DNA from: Lutibacter agarilyticus
GTDB lineage: Bacteria > Bacteroidota > Bacteroidia > Flavobacteriales > Flavobacteriaceae
Direction: 5' to 3'
DNA length: 64,000 nt
Assembly (NCBI RefSeq): GCF_900188235.1
Contig: NZ_FZNT01000006.1
Location: 1 to 64,000 of the forward strand
Positions within the stretch are counted from its first letter, which is position 1; the number at the start of each line of letters is the position of its first letter. A program made the translations under genes and the position numbers. Under the pieces are notes generated by a model that was not told the DNA's origin, made no database searches, and worked only from the letters and a program-made list of their open reading frames with translations. Below, piece after piece: positions 25,866 to 34,942 of this stretch.

Positions 25866-27602
25866 ATGCAGTTACTACAACATTTTAAAGAACTTACGGT
25901 TAATCCTAAAAATGCTCAAGAATTAAAAGGCTTGATTTTACAATTAGCAATACAAGGAAAATTAACAGCTAATTGGAGAACAGAAAACCCAAATATTGAA
26001 CCTGCTTCAGAATTATTACAGAAGACATTAAAAAAGAAGGAAGAACAAAGCAAGAATCAAAAAAAGAAAAAAGAAAGGGCTTTACCATCACTTACAGAAG
26101 ACGAAACACCTTTTGGCATTGCAAGAACTTGGGTTTGGACAAGACTTGGAGAAGTAGGAACAACAAATGTTGGATTAACTTATAAACCTGCACATAAAAA
26201 TGATTCAGGAGTTCCTGTTTTAAGGTCTTCAAATGTTCAAGAAGGAGAGTTATGCTTGAAAGATTTAGTTAGGGTAAATACTGATTATCGAGAAAAAGAT
26301 ATAATAAAAGAAGGTGATTTACTTATTTGTGCGAGAAATGGCAGTAGAAGACTTGTTGGGAAATGTACAATAATTGGACAGATTGATGAGATTATGGTTT
26401 TTGGTGCTTTTATGGCAATATTTAGGTCAGATTTTAATCCATACCTCCAATTATTCATTCAATCGCCTCAATATAGGTCAAAATTAGATGGAGTCGAAAC
26501 CACAACAATAAATCAAATTACGCAAGGGAATTTAAAAGCTACAGCGGTACCTCTTCCACCACTAGAAGAACAAAAAGAAATCGTAAAAGTAGTAGCAACG
26601 CTGTTTAAAGAAGTTGAACAATTAGAGCAATTAACTTTGGAACGTATTGCTTTAAAAGAGGACTTTGTGATTTCTGCATTAAACCAACTCACCACAAATA
26701 ATACAAAACAAGAATGGACTTTTCTACAAGACCATTTTAAAAGTTTCTTTAATCAAACTACCAACATTAAAAAGTTACGAGAAACGGTTTTACAGTTGGC
26801 AGTACAGGGAAAACTTACAGCAGATTGGCGCTCTCGTCATCCTGAACTTGTTTCAGGATCTCATCACGCGAGCGAACTCTTGAAAAGCATCCAAGAAGAG
26901 AAAACACAACTCATTTCAGACAAAAAAATAAAAAAGGAAAAATCGTTACCAAAAATAACCAAAGAGGAAATTCCTCATGAATTACCTGAAGGTTGGGTTT
27001 GGTGTAGGTTACAGGATTTAGTAAATGTAGGAACAGGTTCTACACCTGCAACTTCAAATTCGTCATACTATGGAGGTGAAATTCCTTGGTATACTAGTTC
27101 TGCTACTAATGATTTATTTGCAAAAGAATCAGAAAAACTAATAACAGAAAAAGCACTAAAAGAAACAAATTGTAAAGTTTTTCCAAAAGAAACATTAATA
27201 ATTGCAATGTATGGTCAAGGTAAAACTCGTGGACAAATTAGTGAATTAGTTATTCCTGGAGCAACTAACCAAGCAGTTGCAGCAATGGTTTTTTATAAAA
27301 CCTCAAAAGATTTTAAAGAATATATAAAATATTTCTTTAGAAAAATATATGATGAAATTAGACTTTTAGCAGAAGGAGGAGCACAACCTAATTTAAATGT
27401 TGGTAAAATTAAAAACACAATTCTACCACTCCCACCACTAGAAGAACAAAAAGCCATTGTTCAAAAAGTAAATGGGTTAATGGGTTTCTGTGATAAATTA
27501 GAGCTAGAAGTACAACAAAGCCAAAAACAAAGTGAGCAGCTAATGCAGAGTGTTTTAAGGGAGGTTTTTGAGAAAAAAAAAGCTTTTAAATATGAAGTAT
27601 AA
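25866..27602 (+). CDS. hsdS: Type I restriction-modification, S subunit (HsdS)
   Basis: 578 aa with two target-recognition domains (about 95-250 and 385-545). Each half begins with a conserved helix (LKGLILQLAIQGKLTANWR, then LRETVLQLAVQGKLTADWR) and each domain ends with PLPPLEEQK and a coiled-coil helix. It selects the two halves of the DNA target. Between the halves, at about 323-332, HPELVSGSH is an in-frame palindromic repeat insertion. The extreme C-terminus EQLMQSVLREVFE recurs in decayed form at 28234 and 29103. No second hsdS or invertase was seen. Confidence 0.94.
   Translation: MQLLQHFKELTVNPKNAQELKGLILQLAIQGKLTANWRTENPNIEPASELLQKTLKKKEEQSKNQKKKKERALPSLTEDETPFGIARTWVWTRLGEVGTTNVGLTYKPAHKNDSGVPVLRSSNVQEGELCLKDLVRVNTDYREKDIIKEGDLLICARNGSRRLVGKCTIIGQIDEIMVFGAFMAIFRSDFNPYLQLFIQSPQYRSKLDGVETTTINQITQGNLKATAVPLPPLEEQKEIVKVVATLFKEVEQLEQLTLERIALKEDFVISALNQLTTNNTKQEWTFLQDHFKSFFNQTTNIKKLRETVLQLAVQGKLTADWRSRHPELVSGSHHASELLKSIQEEKTQLISDKKIKKEKSLPKITKEEIPHELPEGWVWCRLQDLVNVGTGSTPATSNSSYYGGEIPWYTSSATNDLFAKESEKLITEKALKETNCKVFPKETLIIAMYGQGKTRGQISELVIPGATNQAVAAMVFYKTSKDFKEYIKYFFRKIYDEIRLLAEGGAQPNLNVGKIKNTILPLPPLEEQKAIVQKVNGLMGFCDKLELEVQQSQKQSEQLMQSVLREVFEKKKAFKYEV
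26835..26863 (+). repeat. Palindromic interspersed repeat inside hsdS
   Basis: ATCCTGAA, spacer, TTCAGGAT (within 26839-26859) is the common flavobacterial interspersed repeat that translates as HPELVSGS. It lies in frame in the linker between the two HsdS halves, so it seems tolerated in the protein. Confidence 0.7.
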
Positions 27603-28197
27603 TATAGTTTTGATTGGTGCAATGGGAATTGGTAAGACCACTATTTCTAACCTTATTTGTGAACAAAATAACGCTTATTCAGTACTTGACTCAGACGCCA
27701 TAAAAGGAGGGCTAGTTGAAAAATTAGGGTTTGATGAGAAAGAGTATCAAGAAATACTTGATCAGAAAGGTTGGTTAGAAAGTAATAATTATGCTCGGAA
27801 TTTTTTGAAGCCAGAGCATTTAAATGTAATTCTAGATGTAGCTAGCAGTAACAAGATTATTAATCTGGGAGGCGATTTTATAGACTGGAATAATGAAGAA
27901 GATTTTGAAAAATGTCACAAATATTTAAGAGATTATCCAAATGTTATAATGTTAAGATACTCTAATGATTTGAAAGAAAATTATGATGAACTATCAAAAA
28001 GGATTAAAAAACGAATAAATAAAGACACATCTGAATCATTACAGCAACAAGTTGAATATAATTTGACTTATATCCAGAGTGATTTGTTTAGTAAGGTGGC
28101 AAAACATGTAATTGAAACAAAGGGGAAAACAGAAGATGAGGTCGCTATGGAAATAATTAAAATTTATAGTGACTCAATTCCTAAAATAGATGATTGA
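27592..28197 (+). CDS. P-loop nucleotide/shikimate-kinase-like protein
   Basis: 201 aa from the ATG at 27592, which lies 11 bp inside the end of hsdS; the longer reading from 27568 would add eight lysine-rich residues and is less likely. The Walker A motif GAMGIGKTT is at about residues 8-16. A lid-like basic region (LSKRIKKRINKD) follows the Walker B area, and YSNDLKENYDELSKRI is typical of small kinase folds. The substrate cannot be named. It is the first cargo gene after hsdS and is followed by a decayed hsdS tail. Confidence 0.7.
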   Translation: MKYNIVLIGAMGIGKTTISNLICEQNNAYSVLDSDAIKGGLVEKLGFDEKEYQEILDQKGWLESNNYARNFLKPEHLNVILDVASSNKIINLGGDFIDWNNEEDFEKCHKYLRDYPNVIMLRYSNDLKENYDELSKRIKKRINKDTSESLQQQVEYNLTYIQSDLFSKVAKHVIETKGKTEDEVAMEIIKIYSDSIPKIDD

Positions 28198-28202
28198 TTT
28201 AA

Positions 28203-28296
28203 AGAAGCAATAGAATACGATTAAACCCATTTAGAACAAATCATGCAAAGTTGTTTGAGGGAGGTTTTTGAGGGAGAAGTAGCTGTTGCTAAGTAA
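28203..28296 (+). pseudogene. Decayed copy of the hsdS 3' tail (first)
   Basis: Codons 28234-28296 read EQIMQSCLREVFEGEVAVAK then stop, matching the hsdS end EQLMQSVLREVFE (27535-27573). The same upstream bases (AATAGAATACG) recur at 29093. It lies right after the kinase gene and overlaps the upstream reading of the next gene. Confidence 0.8.
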
Positions 28297-28315
28297 AATT
28301 AAATTAAGAAAACTA

Positions 28316-29080
28316 ATGGATGATAAAAGCTATGACTTAAATAAATTATTTGAGTTTTTTAAATATTGGAAAGATTACACACACTCAACAGAATTTTATA
28401 ATGAAGGTTGGTTACTAAAATTGTTAGTGTATGCAATTACAGATTTTGGTTTAAAAGAGCATCCGCTATATGTAAATGAAAATGAGAAGTTTTTTAGTGA
28501 GGGGTTACTGCCTAGTCCATTCTTAACGGAAGGTAAAAAAAATCCTTTTGCTGAAAGTCATACTCATGCAGATGGTGCAATAGGTAATTTTACTATTGGA
28601 AACAACAGTAGTAAAGGTCTTTTAGAATTAAAAGGAAACAAATTAAATATTTTTGAAGCTAAAATTAATTCTGGATTTTCAACAGGTGTTACTAATGCTT
28701 CATTTTATAATCAAGCTGCGAGGAATGTTGCCTGTATAGCAGAAACAATTGATAAAGCAGATAAACTCGAAAATTTAGACAGCTTATCAATTGGTTTTTA
28801 TTTAGTGGTTCCCAAAGATCAATATGAAAAAAAGAAGAGTTTTGAAGAGTTCTTAGATAGAGACCATATTTTAAAAACCGTTAAAAAAAGGGTTGATCAA
28901 TATAAAAATGAAGGTGATTATGTAGAAAGAAAAGACTGGTTTGATACAAAGTTTACACTAGTTCTTAAACACTTAGAAAGAAAGCCTCTTTTTTATGAAG
29001 ATGTAATTACTGAGTTAAAAGGTTCTGTCTATATAAAGAAGATTAAGGACTTTTATAATTCCTGTATTGAATACAACTAA
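28316..29080 (+). CDS. Putative PD-(D/E)XK-type nuclease-like protein
   Basis: 254 aa from the ATG at 28316; the ORF can be read from a TTG at 28286, but that falls in the preceding hsdS remnant. The segment HTHADGAIGNF followed by LNIFEAKINSGFS gives the D...E-x-K pattern of the PD-(D/E)XK fold, and NQAARNVACIAET resembles the helix that follows it in restriction enzymes. The rest is helical and lysine-rich. A nuclease role is an inference from the motif spacing. It is flanked by two decayed hsdS tails. Confidence 0.55.
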   Translation: MDDKSYDLNKLFEFFKYWKDYTHSTEFYNEGWLLKLLVYAITDFGLKEHPLYVNENEKFFSEGLLPSPFLTEGKKNPFAESHTHADGAIGNFTIGNNSSKGLLELKGNKLNIFEAKINSGFSTGVTNASFYNQAARNVACIAETIDKADKLENLDSLSIGFYLVVPKDQYEKKKSFEEFLDRDHILKTVKKRVDQYKNEGDYVERKDWFDTKFTLVLKHLERKPLFYEDVITELKGSVYIKKIKDFYNSCIEYN

Positions 29081-29084
29081 ACAA

Positions 29085-29141
29085 AGAATAGAGTACGCAG
29101 TTAAAACAAAGTAGTTTAGGGAGGTTTTTTGAAAATTAGTA
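29085..29141 (+). pseudogene. Decayed copy of the hsdS 3' tail (second)
   Basis: GTTTAGGGAGGTTTTTTGA (29113-29131) corresponds to GTTTTAAGGGAGGTTTTTGA at the end of hsdS, and AATAGAGTACG (29097) to AATAGAATACG (28211). The frame is broken by a stop and an extra T. It separates the putative nuclease gene from the Cys/His protein gene. Confidence 0.7.
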
Positions 29142-29153
29142 AATAAAAATATT

Positions 29154-29741
29154 ATGAAAAGATTAATATCACATTCAAATTTCAGCTACGCTAACCTTAG
29201 GGATGAAACTATACAGTTCCAAGTTCAAGCAATTTATAAGAGTGAAATTGATTCTGGAATTGAATTATTAAGTTATCAAGAATTTAAAGGAATAACCATA
29301 GATCATATTGACAATGAAAATATTAATAATCCGATTTATTTCAATGATCGTTTAAATAATATTTTGACAAAATATCAATTGGATCCAAATTGGGAGGATA
29401 ACTTAAAATACAATTGTCATTATTATTCTTTTTTTCAAGATACAGATTATTGGTTAGATGATATAGATGGTTTTCTAAGAGTTAGTGAAGCTAAGTTTGT
29501 AATTTCTGAATATTCATTAGAAGAAGTTTTTGTTGAAAGTGATATTATATTATTTATTGATAAAGATGACAAGATTATTCATTCTTGCAGATTTGAGAAT
29601 AATCAGTTTATTCATAAATGTGGTACTAGAGGGCTTCATCATTTCAATAGCTTAGAAGATTGGAGAAACTGTGAAGAATGTAAATACGATGAAACAAAAA
29701 ATTATAAAGTTTGTAGGTTAAATTTGAAATATAAAAAATGA
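29154..29741 (+). CDS. Unknown Cys/His protein paired with KAP NTPase
   Basis: 195 aa, no membrane segment. Cys88 (in KYNCHYYSF) and His143 (DKIIHSCRFENNQFIHKCG) followed by GLHHFNSLEDW suggest a Cys-His peptidase-like (NlpC/P60 or DUF7689-like) layout, where the C-H-x spacing would give a catalytic dyad. This is motif reasoning only. Several more cysteines (145, 156, 173, 176, 187) could bind zinc instead. The stop overlaps the start of the KAP NTPase by four bases (ATGA), so the two proteins are made together. Confidence 0.5.
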   Translation: MKRLISHSNFSYANLRDETIQFQVQAIYKSEIDSGIELLSYQEFKGITIDHIDNENINNPIYFNDRLNNILTKYQLDPNWEDNLKYNCHYYSFFQDTDYWLDDIDGFLRVSEAKFVISEYSLEEVFVESDIILFIDKDDKIIHSCRFENNQFIHKCGTRGLHHFNSLEDWRNCEECKYDETKNYKVCRLNLKYKK

Positions 29742-32404
29742 AATTTTACACAAAAAATAAGCAAGTAATTTTAACCTTTCTGTTTATTATTGTTTTAGCT
29801 CTTTTATTCAATAAAAATTTGGCTAATATCCTTTTAGAAATTGGAAGATTAATTAATTATCATTCTGCTTCATTCTTTATTGCTTATATCATTATTTTGA
29901 TTCTTATAATATCAGGTTATTTATATGTATTTATTAAACCTTATGTTTTAAATAAAAAAGTTTCTCTTATTGTAGGGATATCAGTTTCAATTTATATGAT
30001 TTTATTATTAGCAGATAATAATCTTCATTTTGAAACATTTATTGAAAAAAACAAATATTTCAGATACGCTAATATTTTATTTTTAGTTGGTATAACTCAG
30101 TTTATTTATTTAATTATAAATATCAATTTGAAAAAATCAAGTAAACTTGAATCTGAAAAATTCAATAATGATATAGAACAGTTTAAAGATTCTAGTTTTA
30201 TTGAAGATGGGTTATTTGTAGACGGAGAAATAGATAATGAATTAATTTTAAATCGTCTTTTAGGAATGCTTAATAATTTTAAGCCAAATTCTTCCTTTTG
30301 TGTTGGTTTAAATGCCGTTTGGGGTCATGGTAAAAGTAGTTTTCTTAAACGTTTTGAATATAAGTACAGAGCAACAAGTGCTAATAATATTATATTTTGG
30401 TATAACATATGGAAGAATCGTGAATCAACTGCTATTATTGAGAATTTCTTTGATGAACTTAAAAACAACTTGACTCCACACTCAGGAGAATTAAGTAATT
30501 CTATTGATTGTTATGTAGAAGCTATTTTAGCATTATCAAGTTCTCAAACCCAAACAATCTTAAATGCAGGAAACAAACTGCTTAGTCAAGATAAAACTTT
30601 AGAAACTTATTACAATGAAATTAATGAAAGTATTAAAAAGATTGATAAGCAAGTAGTAATTATCCTAGATGATTTAGATCGTTTAGAAAAAAATGAAATA
30701 TTAAGTTCGCTAAAGCTAATTAGAACTTTGTCGGATTTTAATAATGTTATTTTTATTGCAGGATATGACAGAAGCTATATCACTAAAAAATTAGGACCAG
30801 ATTATAAAGGTTATATTGATAAAATATTTAATGTAGAAATTAATTTTTTACCATCAGATCGAAATTTATTGTCTCAATTTTTAATTAATGAAATTGAAAA
30901 AATTGAAAATAATTCTAATAGAAATGAAGTAGATAAAACTCTTTCAGAATCGTTCAAAAATTTATTTTCAAATTTCAATGATTTAAGTTATTCAGATTTT
31001 TTCTCAACATATAGAGGTGTAAAACGTTTTATTAATGAATTTAAATTCAACTTAACATTTTTAGAGAATATTAATGATGTCCAATTAGATCAGTACATTC
31101 TTTTGAAACTTTGCACATATAAATTTAGATTTACTCAAAATTTAATTTTTAATGATTTAGATAAATTACTTACACTAAAGTCTGTCGATAAAGTAAATGA
31201 AAAATTACAATTTGCATCTTTTGAAAATCAAAATATTTATGTCTTTGATAAAGAGGCTAAAGAAAAAATCAACCAATTATTAGAGAAAAATAAAATTGAT
31301 CCTGAAGATGTTATAATTATTAATGCGGTTTTAGTTTCTCTATTTAGTGAGAGGAATGATATTCAATACTACGAGGATAGAAATACAGCAATTTCAAAAA
31401 TATATTATACAGAACTATACGTTAAAAATGATATTGCTACAGGTAAATATAAAGTTTCGAAATTTCAAGAATTATTTGAATCTAATGAACTTCATTCAAT
31501 AGGTAGCGAGATTGAAGATTTGCCTAGTCAACTTAAGGGGCAAATAAAGAATGAGATAATGAATTTTATTTTTTCAAAGGTTAAAATTGATTCAGTTGAT
31601 CGATTTATAGATGTGTTAAAAACCATCAACTTTAGTATGATTTCTTATTCTATTAGTGAGGATAACAAAATATTAAGTCTTATTGATGAAAAGTCTAATG
31701 AGTTATTTAATAGTGATGAAAAATTTATTGAATCTTTTGAAGCCATTCTAGTAGAGGCTAAAATTGGTTATTTAGCTAATCTGATAAGTGAAGTAAATAT
31801 AAATGAAAAGCGAACTATAAATGGAACTTATAGTGCTAGTAGCATAGCTAATTATTCAAGTTCTACTTTTAATGATAGAACCATAAAAAGAGTCTCTTTG
31901 AAAATATTAAATGAATTAATTGATAAATCTGCGAATGTTGATATTATTTTGAATGCCTACCACTTATATACTCAGGCTATAGTTCAAGATAAAAAAATAT
32001 TTAGATCATTTGAAGCTAATGAGCTAGTAAAAAAAGACATATGGAATAGATTTGAAAATTACATAGATACAGGACTATTAGACTATTCTCATGATGGTCC
32101 AACAGTAGGATTTGAAGACATAAGATATTATTATCCTCCTCATTTTTTCATTCAAATATTTTCAACAAAACAAACATATCAGACAGTGATAGAGAATCCT
32201 TTAAAAAAGTCTGTTTTTAATCTGTATGTAGAAATGGGATGTGCAAGTTATATTACTTTTTTAAGAGATTATTTAAGTAATAATGAAGTATCAAATGAAA
32301 TAGAATTGAAGGTAAATAATATGATCTCCCTTTTAGATTACACTATAGCTAATCCAAATACTAAATTGATTGATGACGTATATGTGCAAATAGTAGGTTC
32401 TTAA
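29738..32404 (+). CDS. KAP-family P-loop NTPase with N-terminal membrane helices
   Basis: 888 aa. Four membrane helices lie at about residues 9-26, 44-66, 76-92 and 111-130. The NTPase domain has Walker A AVWGHGKSS (193-201), a downstream WYNIWKNRES motif and Walker B VVIILDDLDRLEKNE (near 303), the pattern of KAP NTPases such as the T7 exclusion protein PifA. The rest (about 450-888) is helical without recognised domains. KAP proteins often act at the membrane in phage defence. It is coupled to the Cys/His protein gene by an ATGA overlap. Inside a restriction island it is likely a separate two-gene defence unit. Confidence 0.85.
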   Translation: MKFYTKNKQVILTFLFIIVLALLFNKNLANILLEIGRLINYHSASFFIAYIIILILIISGYLYVFIKPYVLNKKVSLIVGISVSIYMILLLADNNLHFETFIEKNKYFRYANILFLVGITQFIYLIININLKKSSKLESEKFNNDIEQFKDSSFIEDGLFVDGEIDNELILNRLLGMLNNFKPNSSFCVGLNAVWGHGKSSFLKRFEYKYRATSANNIIFWYNIWKNRESTAIIENFFDELKNNLTPHSGELSNSIDCYVEAILALSSSQTQTILNAGNKLLSQDKTLETYYNEINESIKKIDKQVVIILDDLDRLEKNEILSSLKLIRTLSDFNNVIFIAGYDRSYITKKLGPDYKGYIDKIFNVEINFLPSDRNLLSQFLINEIEKIENNSNRNEVDKTLSESFKNLFSNFNDLSYSDFFSTYRGVKRFINEFKFNLTFLENINDVQLDQYILLKLCTYKFRFTQNLIFNDLDKLLTLKSVDKVNEKLQFASFENQNIYVFDKEAKEKINQLLEKNKIDPEDVIIINAVLVSLFSERNDIQYYEDRNTAISKIYYTELYVKNDIATGKYKVSKFQELFESNELHSIGSEIEDLPSQLKGQIKNEIMNFIFSKVKIDSVDRFIDVLKTINFSMISYSISEDNKILSLIDEKSNELFNSDEKFIESFEAILVEAKIGYLANLISEVNINEKRTINGTYSASSIANYSSSTFNDRTIKRVSLKILNELIDKSANVDIILNAYHLYTQAIVQDKKIFRSFEANELVKKDIWNRFENYIDTGLLDYSHDGPTVGFEDIRYYYPPHFFIQIFSTKQTYQTVIENPLKKSVFNLYVEMGCASYITFLRDYLSNNEVSNEIELKVNNMISLLDYTIANPNTKLIDDVYVQIVGS

Positions 32405-32660
32405 TTAATATTTTAATGTTTAAGGAGGAAAGTATTGGGGGTATTAATGAATTAATAGAATTACACATTAAAGATTTTAAAAAAAACAAGAGTTTACTAT
32501 TGAGGATGGTGAGCAATATCAGGTGATAAATTAGAACTAAGAAATAGGTAAATGAATATCAAATCATGGAAGAATACACAAATAGAATTAATTAAAAATG
32601 ACTAAACCACAAACCATACAAATATTTTTACCAGTCGGTTCACCAATTAATTTAAAATAA
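32405..32660 (+). pseudogene. GIY-YIG nuclease gene remnant
   Basis: An ATG at 32598 starts MTKPQTIQIFLPVGSPINLK then stops at 32658. This is the typical N-terminal start of GIY-YIG nuclease family proteins that occur in restriction loci, so 90% or more of the gene is gone. The stretch 32405-32597 shows scraps of open frames (for example an IEDGEQYQVIN segment near 32500) but no gene. Confidence 0.55.
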
Positions 32661-32662
32661 AT

Positions 32663-34939
32663 ATGGCTAAATCAGATAATATGTTATTCAGTACTGTAAC
32701 CCTTGAAAATATAAAAACTGCAGTTGACGAATTCAATGAAAAAGGAACTCCTGATGGTTTTAGTACTTCAAAATATTATGATGTAAAAATTGATGGAGTT
32801 TTATATCCACCAATGCCCATCATGGCCATTGCCAATTATTATGCTACTGATAGAAAAGTGGAGAATTATTTTTCAGGAGGTGAAAATACACCTTGCTTTA
32901 AAGCATATCAAAGATTAGGAATTGAAATTATAACAAAGTCAAATAATATGTTAGAAAAGTTCAAATACCAATATTTATCACTCCCTATTTATCTGTTAAT
33001 TAGACTTTCTAAAGAGAAATTTAGTATAGACAATATAGATAATATTGTAAGAGATCTGCAAAATTTTCGAAATACGGAGAAGGGAACCATCACTCAAAAC
33101 CTTTTTCAAAAAGCATTTGATTGGGGAAGTGAAGATAAAAACAAAGCCATCAATTTATATCGATTAATGTTGAATGGTGATGAAAATGCTTTTAATCAAT
33201 TAAGAGTTAGTGAAATTCTAGAATTCTCGAAATTGAAAGATATTAGTTTAGAGGAATTGGAAGCCAAAATTAATAAAAATAAGGGAAGTTGGATTATACC
33301 ATCCGGATTCGAAAACAAATTTGACTTTCCTGAAATGCTTTCTAAATTTTTAGAACAAGCTAAAACCAATAATTTAAAAACGAAGCAGTATCCAAAAACA
33401 TACGGAGAACTTAAAGTTAAAGTAAGTTTTGGAGCAGGAAATCAAGCTGAAATTCCTTGGATAGCCTTGTTAAAAGAACCTAATAGAGTTACTGAAGGGA
33501 TTTATCCGGTTTATCTATATTTCAAAAAAGAACAAACGATCATTTTAGCTTATGGATTAAGTGAAACGATTAACCCAACTGCTATATGGAATATTGAGGA
33601 TCCAACGACTATCACTAATTATTTTTATAAAAATGGTCTTGGAACCCCTAAACATTATGGTAGTTCTTATGTTTACAAGGTATATGATGTGAACGATTTA
33701 CCAGATGAAGCGATTTTAAATGATGATTTAGATGGGATATTATCTATTTACAACCACCAAGAGGAGCCTATTTCAATTGTAGTAGATACCGAAGGTTTAG
33801 TAGAGCCTGAAACAATTATTGAACAAGAAGATTTTAAACTCTCAAAATTAATAGAAGATGCAGCAATATCAGGTTTGTTATTTAGTGATAAACTACTTAC
33901 ACGTTTTGTGAGTTCCTTAATTACTAAGCCATTTGTTTTATTAAGTGGCTTGTCTGGTTCTGGAAAGACAAAATTGGCACAAACATTTGCAAAATGGATA
34001 TGTGAAAGCGATCAACAATATTGCGTTGTACCAGTTGGAGCAGATTGGACCAATAGAGAGCCTTTATTAGGGTATGAAAACGCACTAGATAGTAAAGAAT
34101 ATGTTTTACCTGAAAATGGTGCTTTACAATTGGTTATCAATGCGAATAAGAAACTTCATAAACCTCATTTTTTAATTTTAGATGAAATGAATTTGAGTCA
34201 TGTAGAGCGTTATTTTGCAGACTTTTTAAGTGTTATGGAGTCTAAAGAAAAGTTTAAGTTGCACAGTGATCAAGAGGTTCTAAAATCAAAGGTTCCATTT
34301 GAATTGCAATGGCCAAAAAATTTGTTTGTAATAGGAACTGTAAATATTGATGAGACTACATATATGTTTAGTCCGAAAGTATTGGATAGAGCCAATGTTA
34401 TTGAATTTAGAGTGCAAGAGGAAGAAATAGCTACCTTTTTAAACGCACCAAACGATATTAATTTCGAACATTTAATTGGGAAAGGAAGTACTATGTCCCA
34501 AGATTTTATTGGAATGGCGGCGAATGGTACTAATAGTATAATTTCTGAAAATTTAAACACTGCGTTGGTTTCATTTTTTGGACAATTGAAAAAAACAGGT
34601 ACTGAATTTGGTTATAGAACAGCGATGGAAATACACAGGTTGTTTCATCAACTGGCTGTTGTAAACCCAGATTTGTCTGAAAATGAACAAATAGATATTG
34701 CGATAATGCAGAAACTATTGCCAAAATTACATGGTTCTAGACGTAAACTTTGTCCGGTGTTAGAAAGTTTAGGGAAGTTATGCGTGGATAACGTAGATGT
34801 TAAAAAAGCCTACTTTGAAAATTCTACAGATCTAAATTATGATACTGAATCTGTTATTTATCCTTTATCGCTTGAAAAGATCACCAGAATGTATAAAGGA
34901 TCCATTGATAATGGTTTTGCTAGTTACGCTGAAGCATAA
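32663..34939 (+). CDS. McrB-like AAA+ GTPase/ATPase of type IV restriction
   Basis: 758 aa. An N-terminal domain (about 1-90) with YYDVKIDGVLYPPMPIMAIA resembles the modified-DNA sensor domains of McrA/McrB-like proteins. A DUF3578 (MrcB_N) domain follows at about 230-355 (EIPWIALL to VYLYFKKEQTIILAYG). The AAA domain has Walker A SGLSGSGKT near 433 and Walker B LILDEMNLSHVERYF near 505, then NIDETTYMFSPKVLDRANV, the sensor region. McrB hydrolyses nucleotide and drives the partner nuclease. The partner gene follows after 3 bp. Modification specificity is unknown. Confidence 0.9.
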   Translation: MAKSDNMLFSTVTLENIKTAVDEFNEKGTPDGFSTSKYYDVKIDGVLYPPMPIMAIANYYATDRKVENYFSGGENTPCFKAYQRLGIEIITKSNNMLEKFKYQYLSLPIYLLIRLSKEKFSIDNIDNIVRDLQNFRNTEKGTITQNLFQKAFDWGSEDKNKAINLYRLMLNGDENAFNQLRVSEILEFSKLKDISLEELEAKINKNKGSWIIPSGFENKFDFPEMLSKFLEQAKTNNLKTKQYPKTYGELKVKVSFGAGNQAEIPWIALLKEPNRVTEGIYPVYLYFKKEQTIILAYGLSETINPTAIWNIEDPTTITNYFYKNGLGTPKHYGSSYVYKVYDVNDLPDEAILNDDLDGILSIYNHQEEPISIVVDTEGLVEPETIIEQEDFKLSKLIEDAAISGLLFSDKLLTRFVSSLITKPFVLLSGLSGSGKTKLAQTFAKWICESDQQYCVVPVGADWTNREPLLGYENALDSKEYVLPENGALQLVINANKKLHKPHFLILDEMNLSHVERYFADFLSVMESKEKFKLHSDQEVLKSKVPFELQWPKNLFVIGTVNIDETTYMFSPKVLDRANVIEFRVQEEEIATFLNAPNDINFEHLIGKGSTMSQDFIGMAANGTNSIISENLNTALVSFFGQLKKTGTEFGYRTAMEIHRLFHQLAVVNPDLSENEQIDIAIMQKLLPKLHGSRRKLCPVLESLGKLCVDNVDVKKAYFENSTDLNYDTESVIYPLSLEKITRMYKGSIDNGFASYAEA

Positions 34940-34942
34940 ATT

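Noticed and set aside
27568-27591. Longer start of the P-loop kinase
   Set aside because: The added residues come from the other frame of the hsdS end; the ATG at 27592 precedes the P-loop strand directly.
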